Below are positions 49,194 through 59,462 of a DNA stretch of 64,000 nucleotides, one piece after another. Where the stretch lies: positions 12,870,107-12,934,106 of the forward strand of contig JAKSZT010054396.1 in NCBI GenBank assembly GCA_026826555.1. The letters run 5' to 3'. Within the stretch, counting starts at the first letter, position 1, and each line of letters begins with the position of its first letter. Made by a program: the position numbers and the translations under genes. This DNA is from Tolypeutes matacus (lineage: Eukaryota > Chordata > Mammalia > Cingulata > Chlamyphoridae). A model generated the notes under the pieces. The model saw nothing but the letters and a program-made list of their open reading frames with translations. It searched no databases and was not told the DNA's origin.

Positions 49194-50405
49194 CTGTTAC
49201 AGAAAAGTCAAGGTTTAGGCCATTATAGTGGACTTAAGATACTCAGCTAATTTATTCCATTTCATTAGGTTAACACCCTGAATCGTGTAATTAAGCCAAA
49301 AGACACAACATGCGATGTGTTTATTGCATGCCTAAGGTCTCATTAGGCATCTCAAGGCCAAATTACTTTAGCTATCCCAAAAAGTATAAACAACTGAGAC
49401 TCAAAGCTTAGGTGACCTATAGCACTCACTCTTCACAAGTGACACAGTGTATAATAGTCAGTAAATTGCTTATTCAGGTAAATTTACTAGGTGATACAGA
49501 CATGGAATAATGTCTTTCTCTTACAGGGACATCAAGCAAGCATCTGAGGAAAGAATTTGGCCTTTAGGTAAGAGATTCTTTAAAATGGCCACTACAAAGA
49601 CTCCAGCTGGGTTTAGTCCTCTCACCATCAGGTAAAATAGGGCAATGATATGCTACTTTGATGAGGCTACAAAATACCTTGTATTTCTCACAGCCTCAGG
49701 AGTGGAGAAATGAAGCTGATTAACACAGTAGACTGAAAGTCAGAAGCAAGAGCAGAGACACTTGACAGTAAGAGGCCTGGAAGATGGAGATGGACCTTAT
49801 TTGGAAGATGGACCTCATTAGCTAATGCATCCTTGTTTCATAAGTGAATATTATTCTAGTCTGAAGATTGCATTCTCCCTTAGAGATCCATCTATAATGA
49901 TGACGTTTCTATTGACTTTATTTCTCTGTTCCAAAATTGGTGTATTTCTTTAGTTTTACCTACTTGATTACAATATTAAAAGAATGAATAATCTCAAAAT
50001 ATTTAAGCTATTAGGCAAAAGTCAATTTTTATATTTTTAAAATCCAGGTGAAGCTGGGAGATACACACTGCAGTATATTTTGCTTAGTATTTTGTTGGAC
50101 TAATAGTAATTACTCTTTAAATTCTAAGACCTTTTCATCAAACCACATGTTAGGGATTATCAGTGCATAAATTTACATTATCAACATTTCAAATTCTTTA
50201 TGGACTGTGACAGGATGTAAGTCAATTAATCAGTAATAATTATCATTATTATTTCAAAAGGAACAGAATGAGAATGTTAATGACTATCCTAAGTCCATCT
50301 CAGTTACAGAATAACACAAGGCCTTATGAGAACCACAATTTTTTTCTTTTAAAGGAATCTTCGTCTACTTCCAGTATCTTATTTGATATCTAAAGCTCTA
50401 CTTAC
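49194..50405. other. IQCH intron 2 (1,212 bp)
   Basis: Unique sequence with no transposon recognised, unlike the very repeat-rich introns on either side. Confidence 0.6.
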
Positions 50406-50528
50406 TCTTAACCCCATTTCAGTCCTTTTGATTGCTGTTTCAAGATTCTGAATGTCTAGTGTGTCTCCTTTTTCTGCAAGTGGGAAGTTTGTTAATTTCT
50501 CCTTTAACTGATGAAGGTCTTCATGGAC
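50406..50528 (-). CDS. IQCH: IQCH exon 2 (coding, 123 nt)
   Basis: On the - strand the acceptor (tttatacctacag) ends at 50529 and the perfect donor gtaagt starts at 50405. The 41 codons read [20 protein letters not shown] and on to [18 protein letters not shown], phase 0-0. This joins exon 1 (...SILVQ) directly. The segment is predicted to be helical and matches the IQCH N-terminus as I recall it ([20 protein letters not shown]). Confidence 0.93.
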
Positions 50529-51513
50529 CTGTAGGTATAAAATATAAAATATCGAAAGAATACATATATAAATAGCCCCCTATAACATTTGTTTTACAGG
50601 CTTGCAATGTGTTTGAATTGCTAAAGATAATAAAGATTTTATGCATTCATTGATAAGGACTGTCTCTTTGGTTCTAAGAGGCAAGAAAAGAGGAAACTTC
50701 CAGCAAAGAGAGGTTCCTAAGGGAAGCAGTACCTTCCAAAAGAATATTCTAAATATGTTGGTAGGACCTGTTAGTTTTCCAATCCTAGCTGTATCTTCCC
50801 TGGTTTCTGTTTTGAAGAAGCAGTGCTGGGTGCTGTGGCCTTGTTGTTGTTTCATGTAGTCAAAAATGAATGATTCATGAAGAAAAAGCAACAGATATTA
50901 CTATTTTAACATTTTCCTTCAATTTATATTTTTCCAAGAAATGAACATCTCTCCAATGTCAAGCACCCTCAGAATAAAATGGACATTATGAAACTAAACA
51001 GTGTAAGATTTTCTGAATTCATATTAGAAAATAAATTTCAACAGATAAATACAGATGGCACCAATTATTATGTGGGTTGCTGCCACAAAAAAAAAGAAAA
51101 ACATTTTGTTATGCAAATTTATGAATCCAACACCTGTTTCAGCAATAGTCACACCAATAACTATCTGCAGACTGGGTTGATAAAGGCATTTTGAAATGGT
51201 TACCTTTTCTCTATTAGTAATGCTGGACCCAAACATTGATCCAGCCTATGTTATTGATTACTCTCGAAATTTTCCATGGAGCCAAGTATTCAAAATATCA
51301 GAATTTGCATCTTTTCACTGATGGGCATTACAGACTGGCAGACACATCTTGTCGTTTGTACTCTGCACAAATTGTCATGTAAAGCCTTCAGGGCTCACAG
51401 ATTGAAATCTGAACACACCTACTGCTTTCTTGTAGACACTAAGGATGAAGATGTATTTCTTTCCATTATTTTGTCCTAATTATTGCTGCCAGCTGATTTA
51501 CTATCTATCATCT
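50529..51513. other. IQCH intron 1, unique part
   Basis: No repeat or exon recognised. The - frame at 50580-50891 and the + frame at 50979-51194 have no splice context. Confidence 0.5.
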
Positions 51514-51526
51514 AAAGACATTTGAA

Positions 51527-51753
51527 GGGAAGCGGCTGTGGTTCACTCAGTAGGGCTCCCGTTTACCATATGGGAGGCCCCGGGTTCGGTTCCTGGGGCC
51601 TCCTGGTGAAGGCAAGCCAGCCCACACGGCGTGGTGAGCTGACGCAGCAGGACGACCCAGCAAGGGGAGACAAGCAGACACAGAAAAACGCACAGCAAAT
51701 GGACACAGCGAGCACAAGCAGCAAGGGGGGATAAATGAATAAATAAATAAAAT

Positions 51754-51787
<34 letters not shown>

Positions 51788-51823
51788 ACCATTCTTTAAA
51801 AAACTAAAAAAATTTAAAAAAAT
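51527..51823 (+). mobile_element. DAS-type SINE, young, full length
   Basis: Head 'gcggctgtggttcactcag' and 'cgggttcggttcctgg', body with 'gctgacgcagcagg' and 'cagacacagaaaaacgc', tail TAAATGAATAAATAAATAAA plus (AAAC)n. The perfect repeat aaagacatttgaa sits at 51514-51526 and 51824-51836. Confidence 0.95.
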
Positions 51824-52059
51824 AAAGACATTTGAAAAATAAAAAGTTTCAGTTCCAGGGCAAGTCCCACTTCTAGGCCCATATTTTGGTTCCTTCTTTG
51901 AATGCAATGAATTTTCCTTTTCCAGTATTTGTAACTCCATGTGTCATTCTATAATTACACCTGTAAACTGCTGGGAGAGTGAAAACAGCATTGTATTACT
52001 CATCAGAGAACTGAAGATTTGTATTCTTCAACTGCCTTGTGTGGAAAATAACACTTTTT

Positions 52060-52465
52060 CAAAGAGTTTTGACTCTTTGAAGTATTTCACTTAAGGTGTG
52101 GCCCAACCCCAGTCAGGATGGGTCTTAATCCTATTTCTAGAGTCCTTTATAAGCAGAATGAAATTCACACACACACACACAGAGAGAAAGCCAGAGAAGC
52201 AAGAACTGAATTTCAGTGGAACCAAGAAGATAACAGAGAGGTCAGGAGAGGCCACCATGTGCATTGCCTTGTGACAGAGAAGCCCAGGACCAAGGATCAC
52301 TGGCAGCCAGCCCCAGAACACCAGCCTTTGGGAAGAGAGCATTGCTTTGATGACACCTTGATTTGGACTTTCATTTAGCCTCAAAACCATGAGGGAATAA
52401 ATTCTCATTATTTAATCTAATCCATTTTGTGGTATTTGCTTGAGCAGCCTCGGAAACTAAAACAG
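52060..52465 (+). mobile_element. LTR, MaLR/ERVL-like family A, copy 3
   Basis: Colinear with 36800-37209: 'gatgggtcttaatcc', 'tcctttataagcagaatgaa', 'gacaccttgatttgg', 'gagcagcctcggaaactaaa'. It contains a (CA)n run at 52167-52182. The 5' part is truncated or diverged. Confidence 0.7.
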
Positions 52466-52626
52466 TTACTTAACCTTAGAGGCTTAGCTTTCTCATCTGT
52501 AAAATGGGATAATTAATAGCTATCTCAGAATGGTGGTAAGAATAAAATGAGTTAGAGTATGTAAAGTGCTAGCCACATAGATGGACACTCAACAAATATT
52601 AATTCTCCTTTCCTGAATTATAAAAC
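52466..52626 (+). mobile_element. MIR
   Basis: 'cttagctttctcatctgtaa', 'gtgctagccacatagatgg', 'actcaacaaatatt' are MIR 3' core sequences. The right end is split by the next SINE. Confidence 0.75.
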
Positions 52627-52641
52627 CCAGTGAAACTTCTT

Positions 52642-52750
52642 CTTTTTTTTTTTTTTTTTTTTTTTTTTACCAGGAGGTCCCGGGGATCGAACCCAGGTCC
52701 CTCCATATGGCAGTCGGACGCCTAACCATTTGAGCCACATCCGCCCCCAA
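52642..52750 (-). mobile_element. DAS-type SINE, short monomer, reverse
   Basis: Poly(T), then complement of head and B box ('ggatcgaacccagg', 'tttgagccacatccg'). The perfect repeat ccagtgaaacttctt sits at 52627-52641 and 52751-52765. Confidence 0.95.
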
Positions 52751-53377
52751 CCAGTGAAACTTCTTGCACAGAACTGGCACTCAGTAAAATGTTCATTGAA
52801 TTGAATTTCTCCTTTAATCTTTCTGAAGAACTTTTTACTTTACCTGCCAGATATATTCTCCTCCCCTCTTAATAACTACCCATCTGTCTATATAATTGCA
52901 ATAAAAGCAAATACTGCAGAAAATGTTTCACGAGTCTTGTATAGCAGAAGAGATGTTAAATTCCAAATCATTGTTCTTTCTTCAAATAGATCCAATTTAC
53001 CATATCAAAATTTTACATGTCACCTATCATCTCCATGATCATTAAACACATGGCTTTCCATACATTTCCTACTTGGAGGAAGATTATTATTTTGACAGTT
53101 TGGGGACAGGGCTACTTAATAAGGAAGTTGAAAAGATTTAATGCAGCAAAGATTTGCTCTGGAATTTAAAAGCACCACAAAAGCAAACTCCTTATTGTCA
53201 GAAGCAGTCTCATAATTCCACTTTATTCATCTCTGCTAAAGATAGTTTGACTGAGTCATTCTCATCACTTCTAGTTATCTTTATTCCCATTTATTTTTAT
53301 ATTGTATGCTACAGGCAAACCAGGCAGAGGAACTGATAAGAAAGATAGTAATAATATAAAATTAAATTGTCAATTAG

Positions 53378-53534
53378 GGGAAGCGGCTGTGGCTCAATCA
53401 GTAGGGCTCCCGTTTACCATATGGGAGGCCCCGGCAAGCCCGCCCGCACGGCGTGGTTAGCTGACCCAGCGAGCACAAGCAGCAAGGGGGGGATAAATGA
53501 ATAAATAAATAAAATCTTTAAAAAAAAAAAAAAA
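53378..53534 (+). mobile_element. DAS-type SINE lacking its B box
   Basis: Same subfamily as 18941 and 39887, but about 27 bp are missing between 'gaggccccgg' and 'caagcccgcc', including the internal B-box promoter. The repeat tgtcaattag sits at 53368-53377 and 53535-53544. Confidence 0.92.
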
Positions 53535-53544
53535 TGTCAATTAG

Positions 53545-54473
53545 ATCCACTATTTCCAAGGTTGGTATTAACCTACAACTTGGATTTTTGAAATATGATT
53601 TCCAAAACTAAGTAATAAGCTAATTTTGATTGCAAGACTATGTAATCCTTTTTGTACCAACATATATTTAATAGTTGGAACAAGCAAGCATTTGTAAAGA
53701 TATATTTAAAAGACACCACATTACTATTAATGAAGCCTAAAAATAAAGCTTCTAAGGGTCATTAATAAAATAAAGCATCTAGGAACATCCCTGAGAACAC
53801 CATCACACTTCTTCAAGATTGTTACACAAATGCCATAACCTGTTTAAGGATCAACACACACTGGTTGTATGACCTTGGGCAAGTTTCGCTACCTCTTTGT
53901 ATTTTAGTTTTTTCTTCTGTCAATTGGGGCTAAAAATCATTCCTGCCTGATAGGATTATTGTCAAGATTTAATGAAATAATCTAAAGCTCTCAGCAGTAT
54001 CTGGCTCTTAACAATGTCGGCTACTATTTTACTTATAATGATGACTATTATAACTATAATAAAGCCTTGCTATTCTAATTAGTTGAGGAAACATCCAGGT
54101 AAAATTGTGAAAAGTCTGATTTATAGTCTTGAAAGTGATAGAAGTTAAGTAGTTAACAAAATGCTGCCTAGTAGAACTCTATATAAAGAGGGTAATCCCA
54201 TTTTCTAAACCAAAATGAAAACATGTACTTTTAGACACAATATAACAATGAGACAGAATATTGACAATCAGAACTATCCTGGAAAATCCAAACATAAGGA
54301 ACATGTTTTCATAAGTCCCAATAAAAGAGCCTATAAACAGAGCACTGATGATTTATAATTAAAGATTTTCACTCAAGTATTTTAGGTATTTTCTCAAAAT
54401 AGTGCTTTTACAATTAATTTGTTCCATCTATGAAAAAAAAGATTTTCTAAATAATGGTAAATGTTAGTATAGG
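53545..54473. other. IQCH intron 1 with MIR
   Basis: A MIR (+) lies at about 53850-54040 ('gtatgaccttgggcaagttt', 'gctcttaacaatgtcgg'). The remainder is unique. Confidence 0.55.
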
Positions 54474-54484
54474 TCCATTCATTT

Positions 54485-54705
54485 CTTTTTATTTATTTAT
54501 TTTTTAGGTACCAGGGCTGGGGATTGAATACCAGACCTTGTATGTGGAAAGCGGGCACTCAACCACTGAGCCACATTGGCTCCCCTGAGTTGGTTTTTTT
54601 GTTTGCTGTTTGCTTTTTGTTTGTTTTTAGGAGGCCCCTGGGACCGAACCCGGAACTTCCTATGTGGGAAGTAGGAGCTCAACTGCTTAAGCCACATCTG
54701 CTCCC
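54485..54705 (-). mobile_element. DAS-type SINE, two heads, reverse
   Basis: Two complement heads ('ggggattgaataccag' and 'gggaccgaacccgg'), each ending in 'gagccacat' or 'aagccacatctg', are joined by a T/G-rich linker. The repeat tccattcattt sits at 54474-54484 and 54706-54716. Confidence 0.85.
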
Positions 54706-54952
54706 TCCATTCATTTTTGAACCTAACAAATTACTGCAGACTAAATTAATGAGTAGATCATTATCCAATCATCCAGTATTTATTGGCTCAATCCTGTGCT
54801 GGATATAATAGGATATCCAAAGATTCAGTATTTATTGTTTTATATTTATGTGTTAGGCTATATTTTAATCCTTAAAAGACTCCAATGAGGGATTTAATAT
54901 TATTATCTTCATTTTATACATGAGAGAACCTGAGATTTAAAGGGGTTAAGTG

Positions 54953-55870
54953 ATGCGAATATTCTCGCTGATCTGATTTTGTGATAAGCAGGGTAGGCCA
55001 AACATTCACTATATTAGAAACCATGCATGAGTCCCCAGACCTCATTTTTCTCCCTAGGTCTGGTTTTTAGAATGCTGGTGATAAACTATGCCTGATTTAT
55101 TATATGACCATCCTGTATGGGAAAAGACTGTAACTTTGGGTATCTTTGGTCAACCTTAAGAGATATAGCAGGGGGACAGATGTGGCTCGGGTCGATGGGC
55201 ATCCATCTCCCATATGGAGGGACCTAGGTTTGATCCCTGGGACCTAGCGGTAAAAATAAAAAAAAGAAAAATATAGAAGGCGTGTGGGCCACCAGGCCCC
55301 ATCAGCGGGTGCGCCATCAGGCCCTGCGAGCCACGCGGGAAGATGATGCTGTAACAGGAGAGTGACACAAGGGAGAGCCAAGATGAGACACACTGGAAAA
55401 CCAAGAACTAAGGTGGCGTAGGTAGCAGGATGCCTCTCTCCCACATCAGAGATTCCGAGGATCGAATCCCAGTGAAGACAGGAGGAGGAGGATGAGAAGA
55501 GAGGGCAGGAAATGGACACAGAGAGTTGCCCAGTGAATGGACACAGAAACAGCAAAAAAGGGGGGGAGGGATAAAAATGGAAAAAAGTGAATAAATAAAT
55601 CAATTCTTAAAAAAATGTATAGGGGAGGAAGATACAGACTATAGTTGGTAGTAATACTTTGACGATGCTCTTTCATGATTTGTTAACAAATGTTTCACAA
55701 CAATGCAGGGTGTTTGTGTGTGTGGGGTGATATGTGGGAGCCCTGTATGATGTTATACATGTTTGTTTTGTAAATTCACGATGTTTACTCAACACTTATA
55801 GTTTATGTATGTTCATGTATGAATGATATACTTCAATAAATTATTTAAAATAATAATAATAATAATAAAA
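54953..55870 (+). mobile_element. Composite retroposon, full copy: 5' unit + DAS dimer + L1-type tail
   Basis: The 15-bp perfect repeat taaaggggttaagtg (54938-54952, 55871-55885) bounds a single 918-bp insertion. It holds a 5' unit of unknown origin (54953-55172), a DAS dimer (about 55173-55611, with 'gggacctaggtttgatccctgg'), and an L1-3'-UTR-like tail (55612-55850: 'actatagttggtagtaa', 'cacaacaatgcagggtg', 'gatatacttcaataaat') with an A-rich end. The 5' unit recurs at 9454 and the tail at 33285. A shared outer target duplication shows the three parts moved as one RNA. Confidence 0.88.
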
Positions 55871-55885
55871 TAAAGGGGTTAAGTG

Positions 55886-57897
55886 CAAGGTAACACATTT
55901 GGCCACTTGGTAGAACTATTCAAATCCAGGCAGTCTGACTCCAGAACCTTCATGCTTAACCATTATGCTCTTTCTCAGACTAAAGATGTCTAATGCTAAT
56001 AAGCACCTTATAAAGTTAAATTGGTGAAAATTCAATGGAAAAGGCAGAGTTCAGATATCTAGAGTAGTATAAATTGGCAAAGGGAAACTTTCTTTTTATA
56101 CCAAGAATGAAGAATTTAAAGGGTTTGAGAAGACTACTTGAATTTTCTATGTATGTTGGCCTACTCAAAATATTCATGAAAGGCAGTGGGTGAAAGCACA
56201 GATCCTAGAGCCTTCTGTCTTGGGTCAAATCCTAGCTCTACTATTTACTAGCTGTGTTACCCTGAACTAGAAACTTAATATCTCTGATCAGTTTCCTTTC
56301 CATAACATGCAGATAATACTATTACTTACCTGGGGGTCTTGTTGTAATTGTTAAATGAGTTAAAATATATATAACATTTGTGGCAGTGCATGATACATAC
56401 TAAATGCTATGTTAGCTTTGTTATAATTTTTCTTTGAAATCATATAATTATTTTTATTTAACTATATGATCTGAAGTAATGACTCTCAAACTTGAGCATG
56501 CATCAGAATTATCTGAAGGGTTTAAAAAAACAAATTGCTGGGCTCCACCCTCAAATTTTCTGATTCATTCCGTCTAGATTGGGTCTAAGAATTTGCATTT
56601 CTCACAAGGTCCCTGGTGGTACCAGTGATGCTGGTCCAGGGACCACTTTGAGAACCACTGGTCTAAAGAGTTGCCTAATGTATCTGATTGAGACACAGCT
56701 ATATGCCATATTAGGGTGAAACAAGTAGACAAAGTATTTCTGCTTTATAGTCAATTATACACACACACACAAACACACACATAATTGCCAGAAACAATTT
56801 GATTGCCTAGGCTAATAGTGAAGGAAGTCCACTTTACAGTAAAGAGAAATCATGTAGCTTTGGGAAAATTGAGTCAATTTAGAGTCAGAATGGATCTAAT
56901 CCAAGCTATGCATCCTACAGAAGAGGAAACTGAGGCCCAGAGAGGTGAAATGACTAGCCCAAAGTTATCCACCTGGGGGAATATTAGAACTTGGCATTCT
57001 GATTCCTAACTAAGTGTTCTTTCCACTAGATATACTGATTGCTGGTAGCCTGCTTGAAGGAAATAAATCACAGCTCCAGGGAGAAGTGGAATGAATCTAT
57101 GTTGGCATGTCTGAGAGTGGTGCTGTATGCTCACAAATACTGAGGATTCGTTGGGAAAGGGAAGGTCTTCCAAATTTCCTCATTACACATATTCTACATA
57201 TTACCACCGAGTATTTTACATTATATGCAGAGGTCAGCCTCAATCGGGTTAACATGTAGGCTCTCTTTCTCTACACAGCTCCACTTAGTGGTTTCAGAGT
57301 AATCCTTTCAACCAGTGGGAGGTGCTGCCTAGCATGAACATGACTATTTTTAGCTCTTCTGGTACATTTCACAATTCAGTGTCAACAGGCATCAATTAAT
57401 GTTTCATCCTAGGTTGACAAAACTGTTCCCTCTGGATCCCGCTCTGAAGTGAAAAGGTTTCTTCTAGATATTCAGTTAATACTGTTTTACACTATACCAA
57501 ATCACAATGGGAGCAGTCTTGGGATATAGAATTATTTCAAGGAAAGGTGTGAAATTGGGTACAAGGAGGCCCCAGATTCTGGACTCTTTTTTAAAGATGT
57601 TGTACATCTGAAGAAATAGAGGAAACTAAAGAGAAACTTGTTCCTGTAGAAGCGTGAGGTATATACTGTGGGGAAGAACTGGCTGTTTCTGGGTAGGAGT
57701 TGACATTAACGTTTTAATTTTGGGGGGTCTGTGAAAAGGGGCCCTAGATTTGGAGGGTGGGGAGTGAAAGAGAGGATGATAAAGGGTGAGGTAAAATCTG
57801 AGTAAGATTCATAATGGGGATAAAATAGGTGAGTGTAAGGGCTTGAGTTTTGGAAAAGGTGAATTTAGGGAAGTCTCTCCCAGTGGGAGGTAAGAGA
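55886..57897. other. IQCH intron 1 with MIR and MER5A relics
   Basis: A MIR (+) lies at about 56180-56430. A MER5A-like element lies at 56473-56665. An (AC)n lies at 56758-56780. A MIR-like reverse piece lies at about 56900-57030 ('gaggaaactgaggcccag'). The rest is unique, with no exon recognised. Confidence 0.55.
56473..56665 (+). mobile_element. MER5A-like hAT transposon
   Basis: 'tctcaaacttgagcatgcat', 'gctgggctccaccctc', 'aagaatttgcatttctcaca' and 'tggtccagggaccactttga' follow the MER5A order, ending in 'gagaaccactgg'. Confidence 0.9.
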
Positions 57898-58292
57898 TGT
57901 TGTACCCTAAATTAGCCTATTCATAGGCCTTTATGGCAACCAGAGTAACGTAGAGAAGAAAATTTTCCACTGTCCCCTAAGTGTCCTATCTGAAAAGCAC
58001 ACAACCTCCCCTCCCTTGAACAATCTTGCAAGAACATATCAACCCTGCAGCTATGCCCCAGACTATCAGGACGTTCTGTGCAAAAGCTAGCTAACTGCCA
58101 AAATCCGCTTCTGTACATCCTGCTTGCTTGCAAACTGCATCTGCAACCCCCTATAAAAGGGAGCCATTTTAGAACCTCGGGGCTGCAGTTCTCTCCTGCA
58201 TGAGAGGTGCTACAGACACCCGCCGGCTTAGCTCAATAAACTTCATAAAAGTGGTTAAAGTCTGAGTGTGGTCGATCTCCTGGGTTACAACA
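57898..58292 (+). mobile_element. ERV1-type solo LTR with 4-bp target duplication
   Basis: Ends TGTTGTACCC and GGGTTACAACA are near-perfect inverted repeats. Flanks GAGA at 57894-57897 and 58293-58296. TATA box ctataaaagg (58151-58160) and AATAAA (58235-58240) are intact. A 4-bp duplication is typical of gamma/ERV1 elements. It lies in IQCH intron 1, antisense to IQCH and in the same direction as AAGAB, about 1.1 kb upstream of the AAGAB start codon. Confidence 0.88.
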
Positions 58293-58899
58293 GAGACCAA
58301 AATTCTGACCTAAAGAACAATTAGACCCATTGAAGACCTGGGTGAGTGTCCTGCTAAAGTGACCTTAGCTAAATCACTTCAAGCCTTAGTCAATAGAATT
58401 ATAAGAGTTAAGTGATAACATTTAAAAATTACAATATATAAATGTGAAAACAACAAAATGCCTTACTTAACCATTTCAGAAAATGTTGCAAAATTGAGTT
58501 ACAATGGAGAATTCAGGACTTTCTTGATATTTTCCCCCTCAGGTTTGAAAAATGTTATTTCCCTGAGTTTTAAAAATTTATAACATTTCAATATTATAAA
58601 CGTTAACTTGATTTGCCATCCAAGTTATGGTTAATGTACTTTCTTATGTGTGTGCTCCCAAGAAGGGGACTCCCGCCGACCTCCATTCTGTCTGATTTGT
58701 CTCCTCCACCCCTGAACCCAGTTACTTAAGGTTTTTCAAAACATAACATTTTAAAATGGTGCCTCAGAGCAAGATGTATTTTTCTGAAGTAAAAGTTCTG
58801 GAGTGAGGGTGAGGTCTTAGGAGTTTTACCAGAATCAGGATGGTCGTGCTTTGGGGAGCACAACCTCCAGGGTAAGACAGGGCGGTGAGAGTGTGTATG
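58293..58899. other. IQCH intron 1, promoter-proximal
   Basis: Unique sequence. GC content rises toward the right edge. No repeat recognised. Confidence 0.5.
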
Positions 58900-59067
58900 T
58901 GGGCGGGCTGTTGGGGCCTGTTATGTAGTTCTCTGGGTCAGAGTCCCTTGTTTGCTGGAGCAGTCTTGGTGCGGCGCCCCAAATCGGCGGGCGCGAGGGA
59001 ACTGACGCTCCTGGGCCTCGCTGAGAAGTGTTAAGCTGGGCAGGGCTGTAGGAGGTCCGTTTCCCAC

Positions 59068-59118
59068 CTGGACTAAGATGGATCCGATGGGGTCGTAGTT
59101 TTCAGTCTCCTCTGCCAT
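59068..59118 (-). CDS. IQCH: IQCH exon 1, coding part (51 nt)
   Basis: IQCH is a calmodulin-binding, IQ-motif protein expressed mainly in testis and linked to sperm formation (established knowledge). On the - strand the ATG is at 59118-59116 and 17 codons give MAEETENYDPIGSILVQ. The donor gtggga starts at 59067. Phase 0 joins exon 2 (VHEDL...). The peptide matches the IQCH N-terminus as I recall it. Reading on into the intron gives an unrelated 65-residue frame, which is not coding. The IQ motif itself would be encoded beyond the left edge of the window. Confidence 0.93.
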
Positions 59119-59348
59119 GGTAAAGGCCAGAGAAATTTACCTCCCGCTCGGAGGCGCTGTCTTCTGGCACCGAAGCCGTCTAGTTGGGGTGCTGGTCCCC
59201 ATGACAACATGACGCGCGGCCCGGCGGGTTCTAAGCCGGGAGCGGAAAAGAGGGATGAGGGAGGAGTCTGGGCAGCCGCTGCATTCGGAGAACGTGCTCT
59301 GGCTTGCGTGTGTCCCCCGCGCGGCGGCGGCCGTGGTGCAGCCCAAGG

Positions 59349-59356
59349 CGGAAGTG
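59349..59356 (+). promoter_or_regulatory. ETS/GABP-type motif
   Basis: cggaagtg, 34 bp upstream of the AAGAB start codon. Common in CpG-island housekeeping promoters. Motif match only. Confidence 0.45.
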
Positions 59357-59389
59357 GCTCCCAGACCGAACCGGCTTGCTAGCGCAGCG

Positions 59390-59462
59390 ATGGCTGCGGG
59401 CGTCCCTTGTGCGCTTGTCACCAGCTGCTCCTCCACCTTCACCGGGGACCGGCTGGTTCAAC
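59390..59462 (+). CDS. AAGAB: AAGAB exon 1, coding part (p34, adaptin-binding protein)
   Basis: AAGAB is a cytosolic chaperone-like protein that binds gamma- and alpha-adaptin and helps assemble the AP-1 and AP-2 clathrin adaptor complexes. Loss of one copy in humans causes punctate palmoplantar keratoderma (established knowledge). The exon encodes [15 protein letters not shown], then TFTGDRLVQ and the first base of the next codon (phase 1, compatible with the His that follows in AAGAB). The donor gtgagt starts at 59463. The start lies in good context (gcgatgg). This is the beginning of the Rab-like pseudo-GTPase domain. The next exon was not found before the window ends, so intron 1 is longer than 4.5 kb. 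Confidence 0.93.
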
